A stretch of DNA of 64,000 bases from an uncultured Flavobacteriales bacterium (GTDB taxonomy: Bacteria; Bacteroidota; Bacteroidia; Flavobacteriales_D; Crocinitomicaceae), in the NCBI GenBank assembly GCA_913046365.1, contig CAJWRM010000007.1, forward strand, positions 1 through 64,000, read 5' to 3'. Of the stretch, positions 1-9,804 are shown one piece after another. The number at the start of each line of letters is the position of its first letter. Within the stretch, counting starts at the first letter, position 1. A model generated the notes under the pieces. It ran no database searches. It was given only the letters and a program-made list of their open reading frames with translations, and was not told where the DNA came from. A program made the translations under genes and the position numbers.

Positions 1-160
1 TTGTTCTTCCGGCATCTTTGATATGTACTTTAATCGATTTTGCACCAGCATCAATGGAGTTTTCAAGTAGCTCTTTTACCACCGAACCGGGGCGTTGAAT
101 CACCTCGCCAGCAGCAATTTGATTTGAAATCTGCTCTGAAAGTAAATTAATGATATCCAT
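1..160 (-). CDS. mutL: DNA mismatch repair protein MutL, N-terminal part (runs off the left edge)
   Basis: Reverse strand reads [53 protein letters not shown], the conserved MutL/GHKL N-terminus. Its start overlaps the upstream ORF stop (TAATG). Confidence 0.93.
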   Translation of the reverse strand, partial: MDIINLLSEQISNQIAAGEVIQRPGSVVKELLENSIDAGAKSIKVHIKDAGRT

Positions 161-471
161 TAACGCATAAGTTTGAAGATAACTTGATCAATTTCGTCTA
201 GGCCATTCAATAGGAAGTAGCCAAGCACAATAATCACCGAAAGAAGTACGAGTGTTCTCGTATTTTGTGAGTAGACACTATTCTTAGACACTCGATTTTC
301 TTGCTTTTGCTCTTCCATTTTTTCACGCATCAGCATTACGCGTTCCTCTTCACTAAGCTTATCACCTGAGTAAAACTTCTTTTTTAAATCCGTTTTTTCT
401 TTACGGGCATCATAGTACCTCGGAAAGTAACCGAATTTTTTTGGTTTGATATTGGAATTTAAGAATTTCAA
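160..471 (-). CDS. Small hypothetical protein with one C-terminal TM helix
   Basis: 103-aa ORF; charged N-terminal half, hydrophobic [18 protein letters not shown] near the C-terminus; stop overlaps the mutL start. Confidence 0.7.
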   Translation of the reverse strand: MKFLNSNIKPKKFGYFPRYYDARKEKTDLKKKFYSGDKLSEEERVMLMREKMEEQKQENRVSKNSVYSQNTRTLVLLSVIIVLGYFLLNGLDEIDQVIFKLMR

Positions 472-535
472 TAGGAATGTCTTTCTAACAAAAATAAGGA
501 AAAACTCGACCTATTTGTTAGAATCTAAACCTAAA

Positions 536-1789
536 TTAGAGACGAACAACCGTTCCCATATATTCTGGGCTTTCACCTTGCTCTGGGTTCTGAAGAACAA
601 CCTTCCAGACGAAGGAAGTATTTTCCTTAACAAGTTCACCGGTATTTTTATTGACACCCTGCCAAGCTTGGCTCGCACTCGTTGTTTCGAAGATTACCGC
701 ACCGTTGGAAGGATCGATAATAATCATCTTGAAAGGCGTATTCCGTGTCGTTAATGCGAATGGCATGAATGTCGTATTTCGATCATCAAAGCTATTTGGC
801 GTGAAGGCATTTACAGCAAGCAGATTGTAGTTTTTCTCAACATAGAATGAGACCTTATCGGAACTTTGACATCCATTTGCATCTTTCGTCATTGCCTTTA
901 TAGCGTAGCTTCCTTTGTCAAATAAATAGAAGTTTTCTTTTTTGCCTGACTTGGCTACCTTTTTGTTGTTGACATACCAACTTAATGTGTTGTCTGAAAA
1001 TGCTTGGACATTTAATTCAGGTAGTCCATTTTCAAAATTCAAATAGTCATCTGCCGTAACTTGAATACTCTGCGCCTCATGAACCTTAAATGACACTGAG
1101 GCTGTAAATTCTTCTTCCTGATTAAAAATACCTATTTGATAAATGCCTTTTTCGTCTAGCTTGACCTCAAGTGTTTCATTCGCAGCAATTTCCTCTATAT
1201 TCTCTTGAGGTGAAAGAACATAAATCATTTCCTTATTTGTATTGCTGTATGAAAACGCTTGATTTAGACAATGGTCTTTTGGTGTGGAAAAATGAAGAGA
1301 GGATTTACCTTCTTCACTTACTAATGGACTTTGGGCCACCTCTCTGTAAACAGGTTGTTGCAGCACTGTCTCCGAAGTTGTTTCTCCGTTTATTTCTTTT
1401 GCGATCGGCTCTTTGACAACCTCATCGCAACAATCGGTAACGATTGTAGATAGAGCTGAGCGTTCTTCGTTGATTTGTTGTTTTGCAACTTCCATTTCTG
1501 ATTGTTCCGTTGCTTCTATCTGTATTTCATTATTTGTTTCAACTGATTCTTCCTCTTCTGTTTGAATTTTTTGGGCTTGAACCTTCTCCGGTACTTCATT
1601 TGTTCCCATAAATAAATAGGTAGCCACAATTAAAGCAGCACCAGCCGCGCCTAAAATCCATTTTAATCCATTTGAGGATCCTGAATTTCTTGCATCTAGT
1701 TTTTTATTCATTTTCGACCAAGCCTCCTTGTTATATGGTAGTTCGTGGTTTTTTAATGATTCCTTAAATAAATCTTCAATATTGCGCAT
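536..1789 (-). CDS. Putative membrane-anchored anti-sigma-like protein with CHU_C-like (gliding motility-associated) C-terminal domain
   Basis: 417 aa; N-terminal DLFKESLKNHELPYNKEAWSKMNKKLDA, TM segment WILGAAGAALIVATYLFMG, C-terminal NAFTPNSFDDRNTTF...FETTSASQAWQGVNKNTGELVKENTSFVWKV; begins immediately after an ECF sigma gene. Confidence 0.7.
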   Translation of the reverse strand: MRNIEDLFKESLKNHELPYNKEAWSKMNKKLDARNSGSSNGLKWILGAAGAALIVATYLFMGTNEVPEKVQAQKIQTEEEESVETNNEIQIEATEQSEMEVAKQQINEERSALSTIVTDCCDEVVKEPIAKEINGETTSETVLQQPVYREVAQSPLVSEEGKSSLHFSTPKDHCLNQAFSYSNTNKEMIYVLSPQENIEEIAANETLEVKLDEKGIYQIGIFNQEEEFTASVSFKVHEAQSIQVTADDYLNFENGLPELNVQAFSDNTLSWYVNNKKVAKSGKKENFYLFDKGSYAIKAMTKDANGCQSSDKVSFYVEKNYNLLAVNAFTPNSFDDRNTTFMPFALTTRNTPFKMIIIDPSNGAVIFETTSASQAWQGVNKNTGELVKENTSFVWKVVLQNPEQGESPEYMGTVVRL

Positions 1790-1790
1790 C

Positions 1791-2363
1791 TTACTCTCTT
1801 AAGTTACTGAATTCTTCAGTTAATATTTGCTTTAAATTCTTTTTTGCCTTGGACAAATTTGATTTGGAAGTTCCTTCACTAATCCCTAGCATTTCAGCAA
1901 TTTCTTTGTGGGAATAGTCTTCAATGACAAATAAATTAAATACCGTCCTGTAGCCTGGCGATAATTTTTGAATGGCTTCGACAGCTTTTTCAGCTCTTAG
2001 CTCAATCATTTCGATTTTTTCGTTCTCTTCAATTTCATTCGAAGCATCCATTTTAAAATCGTTGTCATTGTCTTTTAATATCGGAGCTCTTTTTGCTTTT
2101 CGAATGGAGTCAATCGCTGTATTTACAACAATACGCCGAACCCATCCTTCAAAAGAACCTTTAAAATCAAAAACTTCCAATTTGTCAAAGACCTTGATGA
2201 AACCTTCCTGCAGCACCTCTTGCGCTGTGTCGTGGTCAGATATGTAGCGCATACAAACCGCTAACATTTTACCATAGAACATCTGAAACAAGGCTTCCTG
2301 CGATCTGCGGTTGTTTTGTAAACAACCCTCAACAATTTGCTTTAATTTCTCTATATTCTCCAA
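1791..2363 (-). CDS. RNA polymerase sigma factor, ECF/sigma-70 family
   Basis: Sigma-70 region 2 (DHDTAQEVLQEGFIKVFDKLEVFDFKGSFEGWVRRIVVNTAID) and region 4 (YRTVFNLFVIEDYSHKEIAEMLGISEGTSKSNLSKAKKNL). Confidence 0.93.
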   Translation of the reverse strand: MENIEKLKQIVEGCLQNNRRSQEALFQMFYGKMLAVCMRYISDHDTAQEVLQEGFIKVFDKLEVFDFKGSFEGWVRRIVVNTAIDSIRKAKRAPILKDNDNDFKMDASNEIEENEKIEMIELRAEKAVEAIQKLSPGYRTVFNLFVIEDYSHKEIAEMLGISEGTSKSNLSKAKKNLKQILTEEFSNLRE

Positions 2364-2495
2364 GTCTCAACAAATTTTAAACGTATCAATCTTTGGAGCG
2401 TTGCCTCCAAATGCAAATAAATCAATCGTAAATAAAACGATTTTCTATTAAATGTATTATTTTCGTGTCGATATTTAATAAATAAATAAATACAA

Positions 2496-3440
2496 ATGAA
2501 AGTAACGGTAGTAGGAGCTGGAAACGTTGGAGCAACTTGCGCAGATGTTTTAGCCCAAAGGGAAATCGCAAATGAAATTGTCTTACTTGACATTAAAGAA
2601 GGTTTTGCCGAAGGTAAAGCACTTGACATTTGGGAAACTTCTCCAGTTAATTTGTATGATTCTAAGACAATTGGATCTACAAATAACTATGAAATGACTA
2701 AAGACTCTGAAGTTGTAGTAATTACATCTGGATTACCAAGAAAACCTGGTATGTCCCGAGACGATTTAATTGCTACAAATGCTGGGATTGTAAAGTCAGT
2801 AACAGAAAATATTGTAAAGTATTCACCAAATGCAAAAATCATTGTCGTATCTAATCCTTTGGATGTAATGACGTACTGCGCATATTTGAGTGCAAACTTT
2901 CCATCAAGCCGAGTATTTGGTATGGCTGGTGTTCTTGACACTGCAAGATATAGAGCTTTCCTTGCAACTGAATTGAATGTTTCTCCAAAGGATATCCAAG
3001 CAGTTTTAATGGGTGGTCATGGAGATACTATGGTGCCTCTTCCAAGATATACGACTGTCGGTGGTATTCCAGTAACTGAATTGATTGAGGAAGAAAAGCT
3101 TAATGAAATCATCGAAAGAACGAAATTTGGTGGTGGAGAAATTGTAAAACTTCTTGGAACTTCTGCATGGTATGCACCTGGAGCTTCTGCGGCACAAATG
3201 GTAGAGGCTATTGTTAGAGACCAAAGAAGAATATTCCCTGTTTGTACATGGTTGCAAGGCGAATATGGTTTAAACGATATTTATCTTGGTGTTCCAGTGA
3301 TTCTTGGTAAAAATGGAATTGAGAAAATTATTGAGCTTGATTTGAATGAGGATGAAAAAGCATTACTTAGTGAATCTGTTGACGCTGTAAAAAGTGTCAT
3401 GGCAGTGTTAGATAATATGAACGCAAATGCTGTTAGCTAA
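2496..3440 (+). CDS. mdh: Malate dehydrogenase
   Basis: MKVTVVGAGNVGATCADVLAQ Rossmann motif, VVSNPLDVMTYCA, VLMGGHGDTMVPLPRYTTVGGIPV. Confidence 0.95.
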   Translation: MKVTVVGAGNVGATCADVLAQREIANEIVLLDIKEGFAEGKALDIWETSPVNLYDSKTIGSTNNYEMTKDSEVVVITSGLPRKPGMSRDDLIATNAGIVKSVTENIVKYSPNAKIIVVSNPLDVMTYCAYLSANFPSSRVFGMAGVLDTARYRAFLATELNVSPKDIQAVLMGGHGDTMVPLPRYTTVGGIPVTELIEEEKLNEIIERTKFGGGEIVKLLGTSAWYAPGASAAQMVEAIVRDQRRIFPVCTWLQGEYGLNDIYLGVPVILGKNGIEKIIELDLNEDEKALLSESVDAVKSVMAVLDNMNANAVS

Positions 3441-3467
3441 ATCATTTTGATAGAATTCATGATATTG

Positions 3468-3493
3468 AAAAGCGCCTGAGGGCGCTTTTTTTT
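3468..3493 (+). terminator. Rho-independent terminator downstream of mdh
   Basis: AAAAGCGCC-TGAG-GGCGCTTTTTTTT hairpin plus T-run. Confidence 0.85.
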
Positions 3494-3527
3494 GTGGCTA
3501 ATGAAAACGCCGTGGTTACGTTTTTAC

Positions 3528-4961
3528 TTAATTCTGTTCAATTGCCCCTATATCAGGAGGGTTGTTTCTGAAGTTTCCTAATATGTCTGTGAAAAGAGCT
3601 GTGCCAAAACCTGCTCCTTGGAGAACAGAGCTATTGGAAAAGCCGAAATCAAATTCAGAGATATTATTAAAGCCAGGAAGCATAAAATTATCTAGTTCAA
3701 TACGCCAAATACAATTTTCATAAAATGAATCCTGGTATTCTTCCTCTGCTTGTAAAAAACAATGCTGTATGTCAAAATTTAGCTGGCCACTAAAGTTTTG
3801 AATTGTATCCATAACAATTTCCGTTTCTAAATTTCCAGAGATTACACTATTGTAGAGCACTCCTTCGGTTATATCTGAACCTACAGTTGGATCATCGTAG
3901 TAATTCCGAATACCAATAGCAGGAGATTGGGCATTGCCATAGCCCATAAAATTGCAATGATTAAAGTTAAACCTTCCACCTTTTAAAAAAAGAAGAGAAT
4001 GATAACCGTTTTTTGAAACAAGTAGGTTCTCTCCTTTCATAGAGGCCCCATCAAAAAGAAATATACCATAGCTTGAATGGTTGAAGATTTTACTGTTTTT
4101 GACAGTAACTGCATAATCTCCTATATTGTCTTCTTCGCTGTAGACATGTATGCCTGATGTACCATTTTTGATAATTGCATAATCAATGATTGAGGGCTGA
4201 GCTTGATTAAAGTAAATGCCGTAATATTGTCCGGGAACATTGTCATAGAGTGGTTCTAATCGATCTCCTTGAAAAACCACCTCATTGTCGAGAAACCCAT
4301 TGACCTGAAGTGACCCTTTGTAAACATATAACAATGCATTCTTGTGCAAATGAACCTGTGTTCCGGCTTCTATGGTTAGGGTTTGGGCCGAATCCACTAG
4401 GCTATATCCATAAATAACGTGGGGCTTGTCAGCCGGCCAAATACCTTGAGCTTGATCTTGGTAATGGAAGTATGCATCCTGTCCCCAAACTGCGAGATTA
4501 ACATATTGATCAAGGCCGTTTGTTCTAAAACGAATTGAATCCTCGATAACTAAAGGAGAGATTTGATTATTTATATCCAGTGTTACTTCGACAAACATGT
4601 AAAGGCTGTCGTTACCCACCATGTTTATGTTTTCATGAGAGATTCCACTAATTCCGTCCAGGTTCAGACGAAAGGGTGAGTCATCTCCGCCCATGAGTTG
4701 TACTTCTTCAATTAAAATATTTTTATTGTTTGTGTTATATATTTTGAATTGTTCAGTCGTCGAACCAATTGTGGTAAATACAGTATCAAATACTAGGGTA
4801 TCCAATGAGAATTCTAGATTGCCAGTTGTGGTAAAGCTATCCTTTCTGCAACTTTGGTTGGTAAGTAGCAGCACTACAATTACCATGGAAGAGATAACGA
4901 AGGTTAAATATCGCATAGGCAAATAACGATATTTCTGTTGAAATATTGGTTTCCTTTCCAA
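3528..4961 (-). CDS. Secreted/lipoprotein with parallel beta-helix-like region
   Basis: 477 aa; lipobox-like LLTNQSC; QTLTIEAGTQVHLHKNALLYVYKGSLQVNGFLDNEVVFQG and IIKNGTSGIHVYSEED..SKIFNHSSYGIFLFDGASMKGENLLVSKNGY resemble right-handed beta-helix repeats. Confidence 0.7.
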   Translation of the reverse strand: MERKPIFQQKYRYLPMRYLTFVISSMVIVVLLLTNQSCRKDSFTTTGNLEFSLDTLVFDTVFTTIGSTTEQFKIYNTNNKNILIEEVQLMGGDDSPFRLNLDGISGISHENINMVGNDSLYMFVEVTLDINNQISPLVIEDSIRFRTNGLDQYVNLAVWGQDAYFHYQDQAQGIWPADKPHVIYGYSLVDSAQTLTIEAGTQVHLHKNALLYVYKGSLQVNGFLDNEVVFQGDRLEPLYDNVPGQYYGIYFNQAQPSIIDYAIIKNGTSGIHVYSEEDNIGDYAVTVKNSKIFNHSSYGIFLFDGASMKGENLLVSKNGYHSLLFLKGGRFNFNHCNFMGYGNAQSPAIGIRNYYDDPTVGSDITEGVLYNSVISGNLETEIVMDTIQNFSGQLNFDIQHCFLQAEEEYQDSFYENCIWRIELDNFMLPGFNNISEFDFGFSNSSVLQGAGFGTALFTDILGNFRNNPPDIGAIEQN

Positions 4962-5047
4962 AATTTGATGCGAAATGAGTTATGATTACATTTAAGTCAT
5001 GAACCTTTTGGTGCAATAGTTGTACTCGGGTATATTAAGTCAATATT

Positions 5048-6226
5048 ATGAAGATACTTTTATCTGTTATTATTTCTTTTTTGTCAGGTGCCATATTAGC
5101 TCAAATACCTGAAAATGTAAATGAAAACAATGAACTCATAAATTCTAGCAATACGCTCAATGAAGTTGAGGTAAAGAAAAATGAATCACTTGATTCTGTA
5201 AAACAATTCAAGGCAACAAAGATGGTTCCAGGTGCCGTTAGCAATAGAAAGGGAAAATTGGGCGATGTAATATCAAAACAGCAGGGTTACAGGTCTCAAT
5301 CCATTCAATCGTCACAACTCTTTGATATGGAATACAAACAATCTAGAAGGCAATCAAATTCTAGGATGATATCACCTCAAAGTCAAAAACGGATGGAGGT
5401 TGCCCTGAAAAAAATCGAAGAGGATGAGGCGGCAAGTTTTGAGTATAACCTTTACAACTATATGCTTGGGAATTATAATACAGCCAATGAAATGTTTCTT
5501 AATCAAGCGGAAGCTATGCGACCCGATGATCAGCGCGTAGTGCTTCAAAGAATAGCCAATGAATGCGTGAAGGGTGATACAGTTTCCACCAAGAAATATT
5601 TGAATAAATTGAAGACCAACCAAACCCTTGATATTGAAACTTTAGATTATGCCGAGGATGTTTTGGCTTCAAGTAGAGGAAATGATATTCTTGTAACACA
5701 TGGGGTAAAAGATTCTTATGGTGTTCTTTATCATCAGCTAAATGGTAGTGCTTATGGTCAAAAACCGCTGCTGGTTTCTTTGGATTTACTGCGCAGTTCG
5801 GAATATAGAGATATATTGCAACAAAAGGGAGTTTTATTTCCTTCTTCTAATCAAATTGATACTGATTATTTTAAAAAATTCTGTGCCCTTAATTCAGAAA
5901 AAAAGATTGCCATTTCTCTTACCCTTCCAATCGATTATTTAAAGCGGATTTCGTCCTATGCTGTTCCTTATGGCTTGGTGCTTATCACAGGAGCTCAAAA
6001 GGACCTATGTCTATCTGATCTTGAAAAGCTTTGGGTATCAAAGTTGAACAAGAGAAACTTAACGGTCCATAAAAGTAAGCAGGCCAAGAACTACGCAAGA
6101 AACTATTTGCCGGCTCAAAAGCTTTTAGAGCGATACGAAGCGCAGAAGCGAGCGACTCCATATATAGCAGTTCCAAATAAAATAAAACCTCAGAAAAACA
6201 AAAAGGTAATTTCTGACCAACACTGA
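5048..6226 (+). CDS. Hypothetical exported protein, upstream of an ECF sigma gene
   Basis: 392 aa; signal peptide MKILLSVIISFLSGAILAQ; gap of 1 nt to the following sigma gene. Confidence 0.7.
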   Translation: MKILLSVIISFLSGAILAQIPENVNENNELINSSNTLNEVEVKKNESLDSVKQFKATKMVPGAVSNRKGKLGDVISKQQGYRSQSIQSSQLFDMEYKQSRRQSNSRMISPQSQKRMEVALKKIEEDEAASFEYNLYNYMLGNYNTANEMFLNQAEAMRPDDQRVVLQRIANECVKGDTVSTKKYLNKLKTNQTLDIETLDYAEDVLASSRGNDILVTHGVKDSYGVLYHQLNGSAYGQKPLLVSLDLLRSSEYRDILQQKGVLFPSSNQIDTDYFKKFCALNSEKKIAISLTLPIDYLKRISSYAVPYGLVLITGAQKDLCLSDLEKLWVSKLNKRNLTVHKSKQAKNYARNYLPAQKLLERYEAQKRATPYIAVPNKIKPQKNKKVISDQH

Positions 6227-6227
6227 G

Positions 6228-6812
6228 ATGAGAATTTTTAAACCGCAATATTCAAAGTTATTGGACGAGGAGCTTATGGTTATGCTCGGCAAGGGTGATA
6301 AACGCGCTTTTGATGAGGTGTATAAGCGCTATTCTCAGCCACTATTCGGTTATTTCATGAAGCTATTGGCACGAGACAATGAAAAGTGTGAGGATATGGT
6401 GCATGACCTATTTGCGAAAATAATACGAAAACCTGAATATTTTGATACCAGCCGTTCTTTTCGAACCTGGGTCTATTCTGTCGCATCAAACATGTGTAAG
6501 AATGAGTATAAACGAATGGCTGTTCGAAAGAATGTGAAATCCGACCTTGAGCCAGCTGAATTTTTAAAGTCTCATGAAGATACGTTAAAAACGGTTCATG
6601 AAAAGCGTTTTAGTGATCGGCTTCAAGCACAGCTAGAGGAAATGGATGAAAAGCATAAAAGTGTCTTTGTATTGAGGCATTTTGACGGTTTTTCAATGAA
6701 AGAAATTGCTGAGGCGCTTGAAATTAATGAAGGGACTGTAAAATCTAGGTTGTTTTATGCAACAAAAACGCTAGCAAGTGCTTTAAAAGAATTTAACCCA
6801 ATATACCAATAA
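6228..6812 (+). CDS. RNA polymerase sigma factor, ECF/sigma-70 family
   Basis: DKRAFDEVYKRYSQPLFGYFMKLLARDNEKCEDMVHDLFAKI and HKSVFVLRHFDGFSMKEIAEALEINEGTVKSRLFYATKTL. Confidence 0.94.
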   Translation: MRIFKPQYSKLLDEELMVMLGKGDKRAFDEVYKRYSQPLFGYFMKLLARDNEKCEDMVHDLFAKIIRKPEYFDTSRSFRTWVYSVASNMCKNEYKRMAVRKNVKSDLEPAEFLKSHEDTLKTVHEKRFSDRLQAQLEEMDEKHKSVFVLRHFDGFSMKEIAEALEINEGTVKSRLFYATKTLASALKEFNPIYQ

Positions 6813-6815
6813 GAT

Positions 6816-7571
6816 ATGGAGGAGAAATATATAGAATTATTAGCAAAAACGGATTATGATGCGCTAACCGTGGATGAAAAAGAGATGCTTAAAGAGCTTT
6901 GTACAAATCAATCTGAATTTGAAGAGGCCAGGCAGCTAATGAAAGAATTGAGCGCTTTGGATTCTGAGCCGGATCTTTTTGATTCCCGTAAAGTAAAGAA
7001 ACGACTCGATGAAGAGTTCGCCGAGGTCTATGCCTCAAGAGGAGGAGGTTGGATCAACTTTCTATTCCCGCCATTAAAACCTATTATGAATCGCCCAGGC
7101 ATACAGCTGGCTATGGTTCTTGTTTTGTTCATAGGTTCTTATCTGGTTTTGGAGCTAATGGATTTCAATAATACTAAAACTGTTCAGCTTGCAAAAAATG
7201 AAAATAAATTATTGATTGAAGATGAGGAAGAGGCCATAGATTCGGAAATTGACGAAAATTCAATGCTTGATGAAAAAAAAATGGGTGATAAGGGACGAGA
7301 GAATAATGTACTTAAAACTGAATTGATTTTAACGCCTAAAGTTGATATCCCAATCGATCCTCAGGAAACAATAGTAGTCATTGACGACTTAATTTCTGAG
7401 GAGTTTATTGAAGGTGGCAGAATCCACGAGGATTTTATAGCACTTGAGTTTGAAGCATCAAGATCTGATTTCACAGCCGCAAAAGATAATGCGACTGAAA
7501 CGATTAAGTTCTTGATTCCAACGGTTCAAGAGAGTCCCGATTTACTCGATGGTCTTTTCGTTACTTTTTAA
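6816..7571 (+). CDS. Putative anti-sigma/membrane protein
   Basis: 251 aa, directly follows the sigma gene (3 nt); single TM IQLAMVLVLFIGSYLVLELM; no recognised catalytic domain. Confidence 0.55.
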   Translation: MEEKYIELLAKTDYDALTVDEKEMLKELCTNQSEFEEARQLMKELSALDSEPDLFDSRKVKKRLDEEFAEVYASRGGGWINFLFPPLKPIMNRPGIQLAMVLVLFIGSYLVLELMDFNNTKTVQLAKNENKLLIEDEEEAIDSEIDENSMLDEKKMGDKGRENNVLKTELILTPKVDIPIDPQETIVVIDDLISEEFIEGGRIHEDFIALEFEASRSDFTAAKDNATETIKFLIPTVQESPDLLDGLFVTF

Positions 7572-8322
7572 ACCTCAAAACAAAGTTTTCTTTCACCTGT
7601 TGGGGCCTTTTGACCAAAACGCCCATTCTAAAGAAGTCTATGCTCAAATGATAGATGTCTGATGCGTTCAGTTTTGCCCAGCTATCTCTCATGGAATTGC
7701 TCCATCGAATGTCATCTAAAACGAAGATTGTATCTGCATGGGTAAATGGATTCAAAGCGTCTAGATATTCTAGTAAAGCTTTTCCATCGTGATGCCCATC
7801 GATAAAAATAAGATCAAATTTTTCTTCTGAAAATGTCTCAATTACATTTTTAAAGGTATTATTGATTAGCTCGACAGGATAGGGTTTTAAGTTTTCCTTA
7901 GCAATCGAATAGGTTTCGGGGCAGCCTTCGATACTAATCAATTTACTTTTCGGGTTTGCTAGGTGCATGTATAAAGTTCCCATTCCTAGAGAAGTTCCAA
8001 GCTCTAAAATGTTTTTGGGTTTGAAATGATTACAAATTCTAAACAAAAGGATTCCGTAGCTACCAAAAGACGAACTTGTCTTGAATATCTGAACAATTGA
8101 CCTTTGTGTTTTTAGCTTCTTTGATTTCGCACCATGGTCTTGAATATTCAGTGTTTTGTTGTTGTTTTGATTTATGGCAAAGCTTTGGATTGTATTTAAA
8201 TCCTTTTTCACAGGATATACTTGAGCGCTTTCCTTCATGAAATTGAATACAAATGGAGAATGAATACCATGTAGAGTCTTTGCATTCCATCTATATTTAA
8301 TATATTCGAAGACGATTTTCAT
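7561..8322 (-). CDS. Class I SAM-dependent methyltransferase (O-methyltransferase-like)
   Basis: NILELGTSLGMGTLYMHLANPKSKLISIEGCPETYSIAKENL, FDLIFIDGHHDGKALLEYLDAL; 3' end overlaps the preceding convergent gene by 11 bp. Confidence 0.85.
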   Translation of the reverse strand: MKIVFEYIKYRWNAKTLHGIHSPFVFNFMKESAQVYPVKKDLNTIQSFAINQNNNKTLNIQDHGAKSKKLKTQRSIVQIFKTSSSFGSYGILLFRICNHFKPKNILELGTSLGMGTLYMHLANPKSKLISIEGCPETYSIAKENLKPYPVELINNTFKNVIETFSEEKFDLIFIDGHHDGKALLEYLDALNPFTHADTIFVLDDIRWSNSMRDSWAKLNASDIYHLSIDFFRMGVLVKRPQQVKENFVLRFKK

Positions 8323-8334
8323 AAGTTTTAGTTA

Positions 8335-9741
8335 ATGCCAAATAACCATTATCAAGATGCGCTTAATTTACAGAAAGCTAAAGTAAGCGGCGCTGGCCCA
8401 AAATTAAAAATAATAGCTCCTTGTACTAAAGGAAATGGTATTTTAAAATTGAACACAACACAACAAGCCTATTATGAAAATAGATTTCATGAAATATCGG
8501 CCCCATTGTGCTTTTTTATTCCCGCCTCCGGTTCGGGTTCTCGAATGTTTGATTTCTTACAAGTGGAGCTTGCCAGCAGTAAACCGGAAAAAGCCAATAA
8601 AACAAATGATTTTATAAATAGATTAAAGGATTTTTCCTTTTATAAATCTTTAAATCAAGCACAAAAGGACCAGCTTATATCATTTCATTCGCATAAAGAG
8701 CTCATTGATTTCATATTAACGAATAAACAGAATGGAGTTGGGTTAGGATCCTTGCCAAAGGGATTAGTCCCCTTTCACTCATACGATGAGAGACATAGTT
8801 CTGCTTTTTATGAGCATTTAAGTCAAGGTATTTCCTTGACTGATAAGACGGTTAATTTTCATTTTACGATTCAGGATACCCATGAAGAAGCCTTTCAAAA
8901 AGCGCTTTATAATTTCAAGTCCGAAAATAAAAAGGGGCTTGAGGTAGATTTTTCTTTTCAAGATCCAGAGACGGACGCTTATGTTTTTGACCAGCAAAAT
9001 GAGCCTCTTATGAGTCATAATAATACATACCTTCGGAGGCCTTCAGGTCATGGTGCTTTGTTGACGAACATAAATAAGCTTAAGGAGCAGTATTTATTGG
9101 TTAAGAACATCGATAATGTTCAGCATGGAAGTAGGGCAGAGCCTGGTATAAAGGTTTGGCGTGTTTTATGTGGAATACTTCATAAGGTCAAAAATGAGCT
9201 TAGATCAATTCATGAGGACCTTGATTACCAAAAATTAAAATCAGTTAGCAAACAATTTGATTTATTTTCTGACGAAGATATCGAAGCCTCGAAAGACAAT
9301 GGGTTTTTAAAACAATTGGTCAATAGACCTCTTCGCATATGTGGAATGGTTTTAAATGAAGGCAAGGCCGGCGGAGGTCCATTTTATGTTGAGCACAATG
9401 GAAATGTAAGCAAACAGATTGTTGAGGGTGTTCAGATTACTGGAGAAGAGCAAAAACGGATTTTTAATTCAAGTACGCATTTTAATCCTGTTATGATGGC
9501 AATGGATACGTATGATTTTGATGAAAAAAAAATTGACCTAACAAAGTTCTCAAATGATGATCAGTACTTTGTTGTGCATAAAAACTTTGAAGGCGAAGAG
9601 GTTTCATTTATTGAAAAACCAGGATTATGGAATGGTGCTATGTTCTCATGGAACACCATTTTTATTGAAATTCCTTCTGAAACGTTCACGCCTGTAAAGA
9701 CAGTTTTAGATCTTTTGCAGCCTGCACATCAACCGCGTTGA
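8335..9741 (+). CDS. DUF4301-like protein
   Basis: 468 aa; FFIPASGSGSRMFDFL, GSLPKGLVPFHSYDE, GHGALLTNIN, RICGMVLNEGKAGGGPF resemble this Bacteroidota family. Confidence 0.75.
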   Translation: MPNNHYQDALNLQKAKVSGAGPKLKIIAPCTKGNGILKLNTTQQAYYENRFHEISAPLCFFIPASGSGSRMFDFLQVELASSKPEKANKTNDFINRLKDFSFYKSLNQAQKDQLISFHSHKELIDFILTNKQNGVGLGSLPKGLVPFHSYDERHSSAFYEHLSQGISLTDKTVNFHFTIQDTHEEAFQKALYNFKSENKKGLEVDFSFQDPETDAYVFDQQNEPLMSHNNTYLRRPSGHGALLTNINKLKEQYLLVKNIDNVQHGSRAEPGIKVWRVLCGILHKVKNELRSIHEDLDYQKLKSVSKQFDLFSDEDIEASKDNGFLKQLVNRPLRICGMVLNEGKAGGGPFYVEHNGNVSKQIVEGVQITGEEQKRIFNSSTHFNPVMMAMDTYDFDEKKIDLTKFSNDDQYFVVHKNFEGEEVSFIEKPGLWNGAMFSWNTIFIEIPSETFTPVKTVLDLLQPAHQPR

Positions 9742-9804
9742 TAATTTATTCAAATTATACAATATTTAATCTGTTGTGCTTACCTTTATAAAAATGAATA
9801 CTGA

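Noticed and set aside
446-754. 102-aa plus-strand ORF
   Set aside because: Antisense to a well-supported coding region and to the small TM protein; composition not protein-like.
2351-2629. 92-aa minus-strand ORF overlapping mdh start
   Set aside because: Covers the mdh promoter region and antisense of the mdh N-terminus; spurious.
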